A DNA stretch of 64,000 bases from contig KB296524.1 of the NCBI GenBank assembly GCA_000328365.1, positions 165,447 to 229,446 of the forward strand. Reading direction: 5' to 3'. Position numbers and translations under genes: made by a program. Positions 11,583 through 23,618 of this stretch are shown here, piece by piece. The stretch is from Capitella teleta (taxonomy: Eukaryota; Annelida; Polychaeta; Capitellidae). Numbering within the stretch: position 1 is the first letter of the stretch; every line of letters begins with the position of its first letter. The notes beneath the pieces are model-generated. The model saw only the letters and a program-made list of their open reading frames with translations. It did no database searches and had not been told where the DNA came from.

Positions 11583-12440
11583 CCCGAGCACTAGGTGCAA
11601 TTATGATGTTATTGTGCGGTGCACTTTGTAGTTCAGGGCCTGTACCGTCTGTAATTTTCCTAATGTATAGTTTGTTTGCATGTATTGCATATCATATGAA
11701 ATGAGTCTGTTGATCAAAACGAGGTAAACATTTGGAATCGGAACAAAACTGCAATTAAGTCAGTCACATCTCCCCAAATAAACTGAATTTTTTTCCTTTC
11801 AACCTTCCATGAAAATATGCGTAGGAAAATAACCAGCTTCAGAGCAGCAACAACAACAAGGAGCACACACGTGCCAGGCTCACCCACGTACTCAAAGTTC
11901 ACCCATAATGGCCACACGCATTGAATGGTAATAAAAATTGATGAAATAAAAAATAACAAATCCAGGCATGGAGCGTGTGTGGCATTCTCTACAAAGGTGA
12001 AGAGTCAGAGTAGACCACTGCGTTTCATAATTTACAACAGTGTTGCCCTTTATTTATTTATTTATTTCCGATATCAAAAGTATGTGTCTAGCTCACATCA
12101 ACGAATTGTTATCCGAATGAAACTTCAGCTGACTGAAAATAAAAAAATCGTTTGTTCAAATACCGAATCACAAAAATTAAAACAAGAATCCATCAGAAAT
12201 GTGACCAAGGAAAGTTTTCATTAAGCTATTGGTGAACAGTGATGAAAGAAACAAGAACGTAATCGCAGCATATTAGTTCATGATGCCAAACAATAACATA
12301 AGCATCAATTTGTGATTTTACAGCAGAATTGCGCAACCAATGAGCTAGACATGCATTTCTACCTGACATGACTTTACATTATCATTTAATGTATGATGAA
12401 AACCATTGCAATCCAACCATTACAAAGAAATGCTAATACT
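11583..12440. other. AT-rich spacer
   Basis: No gene, RNA or defined repeat seen. Confidence 0.5.
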
Positions 12441-14170
12441 GTGCAGAATCATTGATCATTTGACCTTGACCTTTGAATAAATTAATAAAACACGGGATTT
12501 CGTAGGCTGCCCATGCTACTAAAACACTCTGCGAATTTCAATGCTACAGCTTGCATAACTACTGAGATATCAAAAATTGAAAAAGTCAAAATTGCTATTT
12601 TGCAGGATTACGCAAGAACGGTACATCTGAAAGCAAGGTAGTGCCATGCATTGTTGTACATATTATTGCACTGAACTATTTGATGCCTGCCACAAGACGC
12701 TAGCCCAATTAATTAATTAGCTAGAAGTGATTCAATTTAAAATTTTGAAAATTTGCTGTGACCTCGATCTTTGACCTTTGACCTACAAATTTTTATCTGA
12801 CTCGCAGAATAACATGTACTATCAATGTGTGAAATTTGCTGAATTACACTTAACAGAGTTTTGCTCAAGGGTGCATAAAATATCGTTCAAGGACTTACAA
12901 AAAAAAAACAAAAAAAAAAAAAAAAAAAAAAAACATGAAGTAACAAAGAAAAAAATTGCTTTAAAATTTTCCTAAAAATATACGTAAAGTAACATAAGGA
13001 AATTTTTATTTAAAATATTCCTTATTTAAATTAAATGCTAAATGCACTGGATTAATTGATGTATGTTGTAAAAATCTAGCTCAATTAATTAATGAGCTAG
13101 AAGCGATCGAATTTGAGACTTTGAAAAATCACTGCGACTTTGACTTTCAATCTTTGACCTTCGAACTTTCAGTGGTAATCTAAAATAACTTGCCTCATTG
13201 ATAAGTGCAACTTACTTACTCATTGACAGCCATGAGCGAATTCAAAATATTCAATACCAAACTTTGTTCATCAGAATACCGAAGCGACGAAATTGGCTAA
13301 GCTTTGCCAAAAATGCATTATGACAAAAAACATACTAACACTCTAAAATATCAAATTTCCTTAGATGACTCGACAGCATACAGTTTACTCAATTCATTAA
13401 ATTATGAAAATTGATTAAATTTGTAATAATTAATTTATGCAATTAAATGCTTTAATTACCACAATGACCTTGACATTCATGATACTTCCGCCAAAATTTG
13501 GATTTGATAAGAACTGCATATTTGAAATATTTCCTGCAAATTTCAAATCTACAACTGGCATAACTAACGATATATCAACGTTTTAAAAAGTCGTAATTAC
13601 TATTATGCAAGATTATGCAAGAACGGACCATCTGAGAGCAGTAATTGTTTTATGCATTGTTGAACATATCAATACACTAAATCATTTGATATGTGTTGCA
13701 AGAGGCCAGCTTAATTAATTAATGAGCTAGAAGCGATCCATTTGAAAATTCGAAAAATCGCTGTGACCTTGGCATTTGACCTTTGGCCTACAAATTTCAA
13801 TCAGACTCGCAAAATCACTTGTACTATCAATGTGTGAAATTTGATGAAATACACTTCACGGAATTCCATACAACAACTCATACATTATCGTTCACAGACT
13901 TACAGAAAAACAAAAACAAAAACAAAAACGTAAAGTAACATACTGAACGTTTTTATTTTAATATTTTCCTTAGGAAACACGTAAAGTAGCATAAGGAAAA
14001 GTGTTAATTTAAAATTTTCATTCAAAAACACGTAACATAACATAAGGAAAAACTTTCATTTAAATATTCCTTTAAAAATAAACCCATGAAGTAACATGAG
14101 GAAAATTTGTAATTAAAATTTTCCAGAAAAAAACAAACACGTAAAGTAACACACGGAATTTTTTTATTTT
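12440..14170. repeat. Block of long diverged direct repeats
   Basis: The stretch 12460-12960 is repeated, diverged, at about 13470-13940. Shared landmarks are gcataacta, tatgcaagaacgg, ttaattaattaatgagctag, tttgacctttgacctacaa and atgtactatcaatgtgtgaaat. A third partial copy covers about 13060-13210. From 13930 the motif gtaa(a/c)(g/a)taacat(a)aggaaa repeats four or five times. A 32-bp A tract lies at 12899-12932. No termini or coding capacity, so mechanism unknown. Confidence 0.8.
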
Positions 14171-16244
14171 AAAATGTTCCTTAAAGATCATACAACCGAT
14201 ATGTGAGTTAGGTCCCGCCCACAACGCAGTTAATTATCAATTTAAGGCTTTTTCCCATCTAGGATTATCAATGCTAAATCACCCTTCCTATGGCTGAGTA
14301 ACCCATCCATAGATGTACCAGAATGACTGTGCAATGTTAAAGCGCCCATTCGTGGTAGCTTGGAATTTAAGGGGACTATTATAGGCCATTCATAGCATAA
14401 AGCACCAGCATGTCGAGTTTTCATAGAGCTGTTCTTATGACAAAGTCACTTTAAATCCGGCTTCAATTCTGATCGATATGGTAACCTCTAACCATTCTAG
14501 ATACATGCATTCCTTTATACATTTCTATGCACCCGTCCTATGACTAAGTCACCCATCCTACAGCTGAGTCGCCTATGCCATGGCTGAGATGATTTCTCGC
14601 CTGGCAATTCAGGAACTCGCTCTTCGACCCAGCCCTATAAGAACAATATGATGCGCACAAACATGTTGGTGTCCCATTCGTACCAACAATCACCCAACTA
14701 CATTTGCTTGTCATTTTCACGCTGGAAGGACTCCCGTCGTCGCCGTGAAATCTTGACGCAGTCCTTCACATCTCGCTATCTACTTTGCAAGCAATGATTT
14801 CCATTAGTATCCTAGATTGCTCGCCATACACTCTTGAGGGCTCTGCAAACGAGCACGAAACACGAATATCGGCAGTAAATGCAACAAATATAACGCACTT
14901 GGTGATCATAACGCACAAATCGGCATAAAGCATCCAGCGACCATAACGCACGAAACTGTCAAAGTTTTGATAAAAACCCTTTTTTTTTTTTCCAGATTTA
15001 ACCGTCAATTTCAGACTATTATAATTGCTGGAGAAGGAGGTGTTGACTGAAGTAGATGTAGTCATGTGCACTTATTCACAATCCTGCTGTATCCAATTTG
15101 AAACAGCAAACCAAATTCCGTACAGAAATAATAAGCAATTACTATATCATGATTGATTAGCCGAAGATGATATTTTTATTGGATATGATAAGATTGTGGA
15201 TGATGAAAAGTCAGAAAAGTGTAACAGCACACATAATTTAAAAATCACAATATAGGAAACTGGCTTGGTGCTTCTACACACCTGAAATAAAAGAGGAAAA
15301 TATATTATTTAAAAAAAAAAAAAAAAAAAAAAAAAGTAAAAACACTGATTGAGAAACAGAATATTTTTGTCAATTTCTGTCTGACAGATTTACCCTGTAG
15401 AGATTCATTATGCTCATTATGTTCAGTCTGTTGGATTGTGGACATACATATACCTAATTCAGGAAATTAAATGTGTATTAACGATCATGCTTAGTGCAAA
15501 TAAGTCCCACTCTTCATCCCCACCCGCGGAGGATATAAAGGGTTGGGCAACGGCAGTTTTCCTCTCAGGTACGCTCTTGGACTGTAGAAGTGTAGGTTGC
15601 TGGAAATTATCGTTGCTCTTCTGAGTAAGCTTGTACGTACATATACAGGAATAGAATTCCATATTTATTATTAGATTATAATAACGAAAAAAAAACGTCA
15701 GTTATTTGACAATGTAGAAATGAAGCATTCGTGTGACCTTTTTATTTCACCTGCTCTCAATGATCCTATAGCTGAATCATTCTTTCAACATCTTTCTTGC
15801 ACTCAACTCCATTTTGTCATTGGCATTGTTCTGCATGTTGAAAAGTATACAATGTGGGAAATTGTTCTTATAAGCAATTAATCCCAGAAAAAAACTTGAT
15901 ACATGTAATTATAACCAACAAAATCAGAGGAAAGACTTGGAAAAAAGTGTACATGATGCACTAACTATAGTCAGTACATAACACAGCTGTTATATTAAAC
16001 CGGAATAGGCATTGAACACAGAAAAATGCATACGCACAGGCAATCCAATCAAACCGTCCTCACTTCATCCTCCGCCAGGCAGAATCAATTATGAGGCAGT
16101 GTGTGCAGGATAGCGGAACTTTCATGCTCAAGTTATACTTGTTGAGAAAATATTTAAAGAAGAGAAACTCCCATAATGATGATAATTAGTATGACTGTGT
16201 GAACAATCTTATTAGAGTGTTTTGACGAATAATATCTTATAATT
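14171..16244. other. Spacer without recognised genes
   Basis: Contains a loose (cc[t/c]atcctatg.ctgagt) repetition at 14280-14590, an end resembling the TIR of other hAT elements (cgacccagccctata at about 14625-14640), three copies of taacgcac within 61 bp (14891-14951), and an A tract at 15309-15335. No supported exon. Confidence 0.5.
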
Positions 16245-16875
16245 GTTGGTAGTGAAGCAGACCAAGCACAGAGCAGAGTGGGACATCAATATAAAAATGA
16301 TGAGTAAATGCCCGTTTGGCGAAGTGAGGACACACGAGAGCTTCAAATGACAAGTCTGATTTATTGACTCAAAACACGGATCTTTTATTCTGTTTTTATG
16401 AGTCGATCACTTGTTTGATTCGCGTTCTCCATACATACGTAAGCTGTCCGCTACAGGAGATCCCCCCTCAGGAGAAGCGGACTGGAGGTTTCACACGACG
16501 ACCGCTTCTGGTTGTGTAATCTGGGGCAACAGTGGCCGGCTTGAGTCTATCAATGTTGGTTGATCTTGATCACGAAGTACTTATCAGTTCGTTGCAGAAC
16601 CTCATATGGACCAGCGTACGGTGGATTCAGAGGACGTCGATGAGCATCTATGCGCAGCAAAACATGTTTTGCATTCAGTAAGGCTTGTGGGGTATACACT
16701 TGGGTAGAACCATGATGCTCTGGGGTAGGAGGTACTGCCGACGTTGAAATGTCAGAGCTGTCATCACCACATACTTCACCAGGAATCTTGAGCTTATGAC
16801 GGTAAATAAGTTCAGCTGGAGAAGCACCCAAATCTTCCTTGTCAGCCGTTCGCCGTCCCAGCAACACCCAGGATT
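16245..16875 (-). mobile_element. Ty3/gypsy-type fossil, 3' part only
   Basis: Broken, incomplete fossil in minus orientation inserted in the Ig-domain gene. The upper part shows the end of an integrase: WVLLGRRTADKEDLGASPAE and, further on, a GPY-type block PPYAGPYEVLQRTDKYFVIK, both typical of Ty3/gypsy polyproteins. Below it comes LTR-like DNA with polyadenylation-type hexamers (about 16245-16460). Gag, protease, reverse transcriptase and the other LTR are absent. Moderately old. Confidence 0.85.
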
Positions 16876-18295
16876 TGTTTCCAGAGTCGTCACTTGGGAG
16901 GTTGACAGTGATTTTGTTATTGAAGGTGCGTTTCCACTGGAAATCAGGAGTTGGATGGCTGAGGGCTTCAACGAAGAAGTAGACGCTGGCTCCCTCTGTC
17001 ACGCCGTGCTTTTGGTCTGCCGGAATTGCTCCTTTCAAAGTATAGGATAGCCTTCAAAAGTTATAACGAAAGCTTCAATTAAAGATTATCGTTAAAAAAA
17101 TCGTATTGCCCGTTTAATCATATCTTTGTCTATTTGGAGCATTTGAACGTGGAAAAATGCCAATGAATGCGAAGTAATATTACAAGGAATATTTGTTATT
17201 TCAATTAAACCACGATTGACGCAAATTTAATGGAAATAATGATGTGAATCTAATGAAAATTATGAATTGAAACTAAATTGAGTCGAAGATGCTACTTACA
17301 CTGAATGGTGAAATACATGGTGTTTGACATCACTGCATCTCTGATGCCATTGTCAGCCTCACAGAACACCTTGCCTCCTTGGCCTCTGCGTGCTATCTAT
17401 AAACATTGCACGATCAATGCTTACAAAACAAGTTGACTGAAATATAAAAAATCGCCGTGAACTTTCCATCTGCCTGTTGATTGGATGAAGTGGAAAAGAT
17501 GTCAGAAGAAAGAGCGGAGTCATCTTCTCTCTTCCACGCAACACTTGCAGCTGGCTTTGCTCTGAATGCACAGCTCACGGAGAATACATCATCGGTGTTG
17601 ACGACTGATTTCTTAGAATCAAGATCCTGTTCAACACAAGGCACACCTGAAAGAAAACACAATCAAGGTATTCACATTGCATGCAATAGAGAGCAATAAG
17701 ACAACTCACTATGCACAGTGAGTGTGTGAGTTGCTGATGTTCCCTGAGCCACATCATTTTCCACATAGCATTCGTAATCCCCGTCATCTTCATCCACATT
17801 CAAGTTCTCAATTGTCAGGTATTTCTCGGTTTTAATTCTTCCATTTGGCTTTTTCCACTTAAAGATTCCCTGTGGGTTTCCATGATCTTTAGTTGAACAC
17901 GTGAGAGTGACACCATCTCCTGCCACGACAGCTGAATCGCCATCAATTGAAGCATCGCCAGGAGCATCTGCAAATACACATTGGATTTCTTTCTTATTGA
18001 AGACATTTAATTCGCGCATTATTCTTGATCTTGGTGGGAATGTTGATTCAGGACATTTCACTGTTCTGAGTACTGTGCAGATTCTCTCAACATTTTACAA
18101 ATAAATAGCGATTAATTTACCATCCGGGACACTCAGAGGAAACAATGCAATGTAAAACTTTAAAAAGCTTGTAATGTAATGACGCGGTTATTCAATGAAA
18201 AACGAAGAGGAAACTCACAGCGGACATGCATGACATACGCTTCACTTGCATCAGACTCCAGCCTAGACCTCCATGGATTGACCCCATTCTGAATG
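16876..18295 (-). CDS. Ig-domain protein, partial
   Basis: Minus-strand exons in phase 1 throughout: 18295-18219, 17967-17710, 17646-17425, 17392-17300 and 17016 to about 16876. Exon 17967 holds a complete Ig-like (I-set) domain: VTLTC, then FKWKKPNG, then the DDGDYECYVEND signature. The next two exons form a second domain with VFSVSCAFRAK, SVAWKRED and VFCEADNG. The last exon starts a third domain with FFVEALSHP and DFQWKR and then meets the gypsy fossil. Such tandem Ig modules suit a cell-surface adhesion or receptor protein. Neither start codon, signal peptide nor membrane segment was found. Introns range from 32 bp (17424-17393, if the acceptor is right) to about 280 bp. Whether the gene still works is unclear because the fossil interrupts its third domain. 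Confidence 0.75.
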
Positions 18296-18599
18296 CTAAG
18301 AAAGACAGCAAATGGACAAGACTGACAAATCCAGCGAGCTGAGCGCTAGGACTGGTTCAAGACAACCATAGTTACTGAATATGCGACAGGGGAGGAATGC
18401 GACCGACCAAAATGATTAGAAAAAAGTTGGGTGGGGTTATGATAGGGAATGTGGTTGTAAAGGGGACATTGGTAACCCCATAGAGGAAATATAATATTAT
18501 TATTATTCTATGGTAACCCTCTTCTGGGGGAATTAATTGAAAGAGTCAAAACACTTCTTGATTGAGTCTTCTTCCAGGGAATCTCTTTTCTTTTGAAAG

Positions 18600-18775
18600 G
18601 TGATGGCCTAATGGTCAGCTTGCTCGTCTCAAAAGGGCTTGCCGCTGGCCAGTGGATGTTCGAAGCCAGCCACCAGCCTTGTGTCTCACTTAACTCCTGC
18701 TACCTGTCGGCAGGTCACAGCACTCTTCTTTCAGTCTTGTCAATAAATGCAATTCAATTCAATTCAATTCAATTC
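18600..18775 (+). mobile_element. tRNA-derived SINE with (AATTC)n tail
   Basis: An A-box-like tggcctaatggtc at 18604 and a B-box-like gttcgaagcc at 18658, followed about 90 bp later by caattcaattcaattc. This family is distinct from the SINEs at 6.5-7.3 kb. Target duplications were not clear. Confidence 0.7.
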
Positions 18776-18984
18776 CTCAGTTGTTTTCCAAATGATGTTA
18801 ACATCCTCTCCTTCATGAACTTTCACTAAACCAGAAGTAGATGTGAACACTGAAATGGAATATACATTTTGTCGTAACTCAATCAAAGAGCACGGAAAAA
18901 AATGGTTGACAACTCATTCAAATTGTTTGTTTCTACTTTCTATGATTCCTGAATTCTACTTGGTAGCAATACAACAATATTGGT

Positions 18985-19110
18985 TGGCTCAGGACATGGT
19001 ATACTAGCCCCGTTGTCAGCCTCTCTCGTCGTGATGGAAGCTCAGTGCCCAGGATGTCGAGGTTCGATTCCCCCATCAGGAAGTTGTTGGGTGAGTTTTT
19101 TCTCCGAACA
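18985..19110 (+). mobile_element. tRNA-like SINE fragment
   Basis: A possible A box tggctcaggac (18984) and a good B box gaggttcgattccccc (19059). No tail or target duplication identified; a decayed SINE head is the simplest reading. Confidence 0.4.
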
Positions 19111-21670
19111 GATTTATCTGCGCGGTTTTTCATCAGAAATCTCCTTTGTGAAATTATGTCAGATGCCAATATAATTTGTCCGCGTGGTGGAGCCATAAAT
19201 TCAAAGTTTGCTTTGCCTCGCAAAAGGTTGTCAGACACGTTGAACAATGACATGAACATTTATTGTGATGTGATAAAAGGCGCACAACAAACAGAAAGTG
19301 TTTCACATTTATCCACAAAGAATTGACCGGAATCCTGTTATCATCGTCAAATTATGTTCGATTCAAATTCACTCCCAACTCTTATATGTTAAGGCTGTTT
19401 AATTACCATTGAACTGGGATCAGTTTCACCACGCTAGATGAGCACAACAGGCAGATATAGTTAAGGGCTTCCCACACAAACAGAAGGATCTGACCACGTT
19501 CCACATCTGGAAATGTCATTCTAATGTCATTCAAAATCCATCATCAGTTGCACTCTTGAACACTGGACTGCGAAGAAGAATAATGTAATTTCATGGAGCA
19601 ATCCAATGAAACAGTTCCGAGCTAAATAGATTACACTAAGCATTGGCCACACCATGTGCTACATCGCACACATTTCATTCTTCCTTCGACATACATGGCC
19701 AATTAGAGAGCTCATAGGGTAGAGCAAGAAGCTTAGATAACATTACTATATCCTTTAACCTCCTTGGAGTAGAGGCATGAGATTGTTGATGTAGTAATTC
19801 TTCACCTCACGGACAAATAATTTTGTATTTGGTTCAGATTTACAAAAGATATTTCGGATAAGGAAACCGAGCAGACAAGTCGATTCGGATGAATAACTCA
19901 CCATACTACTTCCCATTTAGGGAATCAATCCACGATCTCCATGACATCGAGTTTCGTCGTGGCCAGAGATCTAAGCACTCGACCCTCGATGCCATTACAT
20001 TGTAATCAATGAGATGCTGACTATATACAATGAACCCCACTAACCCTGTGCATGTCCACTGCGAAGAACACAAACTGAAGTCAAAAGGAGAACACACCAG
20101 GACGCCATTTTGATAGATCCGCCTGGAAGATCACAGCAGAAAACACATCTCACAAGGAAGTGATGTTAAATACAAGAAAAAAAAGTTGAACGGTTCAACG
20201 TTCGAGTAAAGTTAAGAATGTTAAATGGAGAAAAAAAATCAATACGAGTTTATGGCGGTTGTTCCGACCCTAAATGATTATGCTCAGTGAAGTAGTACTC
20301 AAGATTGTTTGTAGGCTGATGGCAGAATCGCATAGCACTGAAAAGCGCGGTTTAGTAAAACCACAGATTAACTGCTCGCTCACTTCAAAAGCAAAAGATC
20401 TGAAAGCCATCGAAGTAAGCGAGCAGTTGATTTGTGGCTTTACTAAACCACGTTTTTCAGTGCCACCAAATTCCACAATTAATGCATGTAATAATACAAA
20501 TTTTCTTGAATGATTGTACCATGTATAATTTGAATGCATTTAATTAAACAAAAAGCACGGTCTTAGACAAATGTATGAGAAAAACGGGCGAGTAAAATGC
20601 GCGTTGATGACAACATGACGCTCTCCCAGTTCGGATGAATTCGTGTTACAATACTCAGGAGTGGTAAAAACATTGCTCCTTCTTTCGTATTACATATAAC
20701 ATGAAAATAGACATTGGCATAAAATTATTATTAAAATTCCCTCATTTTAACCGAGAACTGAATACCGGTGCGTTTATCTCTCTGCTCTTCTCTGAACGAT
20801 CGATGGTTTCGTTTTCCATATATCCTCGAAATGCGTAAATTTGCTGCTAATAAAAATATCCCAAAGTGTATGGCACTACACATGCGCAAAGGACCTGCAA
20901 TAAATACATGGTTCTTGTTTTGTGAAATAGCGCGATGGGACGTTTAACTCCTATTTCTAAAATATTATTACAGGCACACACACTGCGTTCTTTTATCGAT
21001 TTTTCTTTTAATCCCCCGATTTAAAAAAAAAAAAGCGCGACACATCGTTTGTAATTTGTGTTGCACTTATTATTCTTTAATTATTTATTTATTATTATTA
21101 TAATTATAATTATTTATTATTCTAATCTAATAAGATTAGAATAACGTAAAAGGCAGACAATTAAAAGTTTGAAAGGGATTGCTAAAAATTGTTCGTAGAT
21201 TTTAAGGTATCTATGACTTCTCTTGATTGACAGCTGATGAGAGTGACACGTGGCTGAGGCGCATCTGATGTCGGAACGAGGTTCTTTGTGAGCCTTAGGG
21301 AAGAGTTCTCAGATGTTGATGAGAGGCTAACATGTATAAACGTATAGAATATATTTTGTGTTAGTGGTCATTCGAATATGGCTATAGCAGCACATGGTGT
21401 TATTATTTCATTTAGTGGTTATCTATAAAGAAGGCTCGCAGTGTTTACCGGCATTTAAAATAATTAACGTCAAAAAGAGTAAAATGTTGTTAATTACGTA
21501 ATTAAATATCCGCCATTATAAGAACGGCGTCGTATTTTAAAAGCCGATCGAACGCCAGCATTACAGTTTGCGTTCAGAACTCGCGTTTCATGAAAGCAAA
21601 AACAATTGGACAAACGGTTGACAATCACACGGTTTGAGTTCACGGCGCCAGACTGACTAATTACCACAGC
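19111..21670. other. Spacer with one palindromic element
   Basis: No supported gene. A weak tRNA-like SINE trace lies at about 19905-20000 (minus). The 129-bp palindrome at 20335-20463 is listed separately. The last 200 bp before 21743 should hold the promoter of the membrane-protein gene; no TATA box stands out. Confidence 0.5.
20335..20463. mobile_element. Palindromic MITE-like element
   Basis: Arms gcactgaaaagcgcggttta and its near-perfect inverse taaaccacgtttttcagtgc pair over about 55 bp each, with a short AT-rich centre. Both strands therefore read almost the same peptide. No obvious target duplication. Confidence 0.8.
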
Positions 21671-21742
21671 TTATGCCCACTGTCTGTCTACGTTTAAAAG
21701 CCCACCAAGGAGCGATGCGGTCAGTCATGACCAGCGAGCACC

Positions 21743-23077
21743 ATGGACTGCGTCTACCTCGTTCTGCTCCTGGCTGGATCTGGTTCAGTGCTGGGTGGAG
21801 ATCCAGTGATGGTGTTCAGATGCCAGGCGGCTTGTCTGGTGGACGCCCAGGAGAGAGGTGTTCCGGTTGTGAAGGATCAAGACGCCTGCTCCACGGACGG
21901 CGACTGTGATCTCTGTTGGAAGATATGCGAGCATTTGGTGCAGGATCCGATGAACTGGGCTCCTGTCTGTGACGGATCTGACGGAGCTTCCAGTTGGACG
22001 TGTCCACCAGGATGTCAGTCAGCTTGCTCCTTCCTGCTTTCGACGACAACTGATCCTGCTGATACATCCCATCTGGATCCGTTCTTTGAACCAGCCTTTA
22101 AGGTCATCGGCGAGTCCACCATCCGTCTGAAGTGGACCAGACCCACCAAGGACTCATCCAGGATTCCGAACCCATACATCTTTGTCTGCTACTGGAAACA
22201 GATCCCGATGCCCAACTGGATCAGCTTCGCTACAACAACATCTCTCAGTGCTGAGTTCACAGGTCCACTGCACATGTACGGTGATATCATCTTCAAAATT
22301 CAAGCGATCGACAGGGAAGGAATTTTCGCTGAAATGGAAGCTACTAAAGTGGATGACCTCCAACCTGACGTCGATGACTATGAGTACATCCTGGACTCCA
22401 CCACCCAGTCCTCATCATTGTCATACAAACCCCAGATCACCCTGGAGGTTGACGACGAGGGTTTTCTGTGGGCTGAGGTTCTCCTCGGGGGTCAACAACC
22501 GGAGGAGTTCGTCGTGATGTGGATGAGAACGCAGTGCTCCGTGTGCGACGAAGATGAGCAGCAGAGGTTTGCCATGGTCACCTTGACCACAGCTGAAGCC
22601 CTGAATGCAAGCGTCTCCCTACCCGCACTGTCTTTCAACTCAACGTACTCTCTCGCTGTGCAGGACGAGCATTACATCATTTATCAAGAGACCTTCCAGA
22701 CGACAGGATGTGTTCAACCGGAGAGCGACATTCAGTGCAGAGATCTCATCTACAACGAAGACGCAACCCTGGGATTGCGTGAAATCTCCCCACTTATGGC
22801 TAACTACGTATTCATGACAGCGGCGTCTTTCTTCTGTGTGCTGGGCGTGGCCTCTGTGACCTTATTGTCGCTGCAGTACCTGAAGCTGCAACGTCTTATG
22901 AGGATGAAGAAAGGTGACGTCGAGGTGGCTTCCAGCAACCACAAACAAGCGTTTGCGTCACGCGATAATCATGAACGAGTACGAGAACTGGACGAAGCCT
23001 TTGGGAGAATTAAACCCATTGGTTCGGACTTTGTGGATAGGGGCATTGAGCTGCCTATCCCCTTGAATTTTAACTGA
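21743..23077 (+). CDS. Membrane protein, anosmin-like Cys-rich domain plus FN3-like modules
   Basis: Intact single-exon frame of 444 codons. The ATG sits in a strong Kozak context (caccATGG). Residues 1-18 are a signal peptide (YLVLLLAGSGSVLG). Residues 26-98 carry a Cys pattern, RCQAAC, CDLCWKIC and CPPGCQSACSFL, that resembles the N-terminal Cys-rich region of anosmin-1 (KAL1). Residues about 108-212 look like a fibronectin type III fold (IRLKWTRP, then FVCYWKQI) and about 230-345 like a second, weaker one. One hydrophobic span (about 354-380, FMTAASFFCVLGVASVTLLS) is followed by a basic stop-transfer stretch and a 60-residue cytoplasmic tail. So a type I surface protein, perhaps a receptor or adhesion protein. 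Anosmin itself is secreted, so this is at most a relative. The lack of introns contrasts with its neighbours and could mean a retrocopy origin. Confidence 0.9.
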   Translation: MDCVYLVLLLAGSGSVLGGDPVMVFRCQAACLVDAQERGVPVVKDQDACSTDGDCDLCWKICEHLVQDPMNWAPVCDGSDGASSWTCPPGCQSACSFLLSTTTDPADTSHLDPFFEPAFKVIGESTIRLKWTRPTKDSSRIPNPYIFVCYWKQIPMPNWISFATTTSLSAEFTGPLHMYGDIIFKIQAIDREGIFAEMEATKVDDLQPDVDDYEYILDSTTQSSSLSYKPQITLEVDDEGFLWAEVLLGGQQPEEFVVMWMRTQCSVCDEDEQQRFAMVTLTTAEALNASVSLPALSFNSTYSLAVQDEHYIIYQETFQTTGCVQPESDIQCRDLIYNEDATLGLREISPLMANYVFMTAASFFCVLGVASVTLLSLQYLKLQRLMRMKKGDVEVASSNHKQAFASRDNHERVRELDEAFGRIKPIGSDFVDRGIELPIPLNFN

Positions 23078-23184
23078 GTTTCATCAAAGAATTTGGTCTC
23101 CGAATTTTGTGATTTCACTGTCAGTGAAGAAGCATCACATGCATGTCTTTATTTTACTCGCTTCTGAGGCGACAACTTCATGAG

Positions 23185-23316
23185 TATCATAACGCACAAT
23201 TGATTAAAGTCAACATTTCTCTTGATCATAACGCACTTCTTGTTCGCTATTTTTCCGCTTTTTCACAAATGAACAGAACTGTAAACAAACTTGACAAGCA
23301 GATGAATATAACGCAA
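23185..23316. promoter_or_regulatory. Cluster of ATAACGCA motifs
   Basis: ataacgcac at 23189 and 23228 and ataacgcaa at 23308, just past the membrane-protein gene. The same word is clustered at 14891-14951 and occurs once at 53046 (ataacgcat). Function unknown; may be remnants of a repeat family. Confidence 0.25.
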
Positions 23317-23618
23317 CGGTACTCACTTACGAAGAAAAGTCAATGAGCACTTGCTCACTCTGGACGTGAATCGCTTCTTATGATATCTCAATTGTGTGAT
23401 TTGGATCGAAATTGAAACGAAATCCGCAAATGGCAGAAATAAACAACATTGAATACTGAAAACAATCGTGTACACGGCTGGTCTGGGCAAGTCGCCGTTC
23501 TTTTGAACACGAGGAACCTCTTTTGTGAAACAGTTTTCCCGATTGATTCGACAAAGACGATCAATCACTGTGCGCGTGTCCAGCATGCTCAACTTCACAG
23601 TTTGAGAATGCTGAGGCC

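Noticed and set aside
16675-16971. 98-codon minus-strand protein
   Set aside because: Off-frame shadow of the Ig exon and the gypsy fossil.
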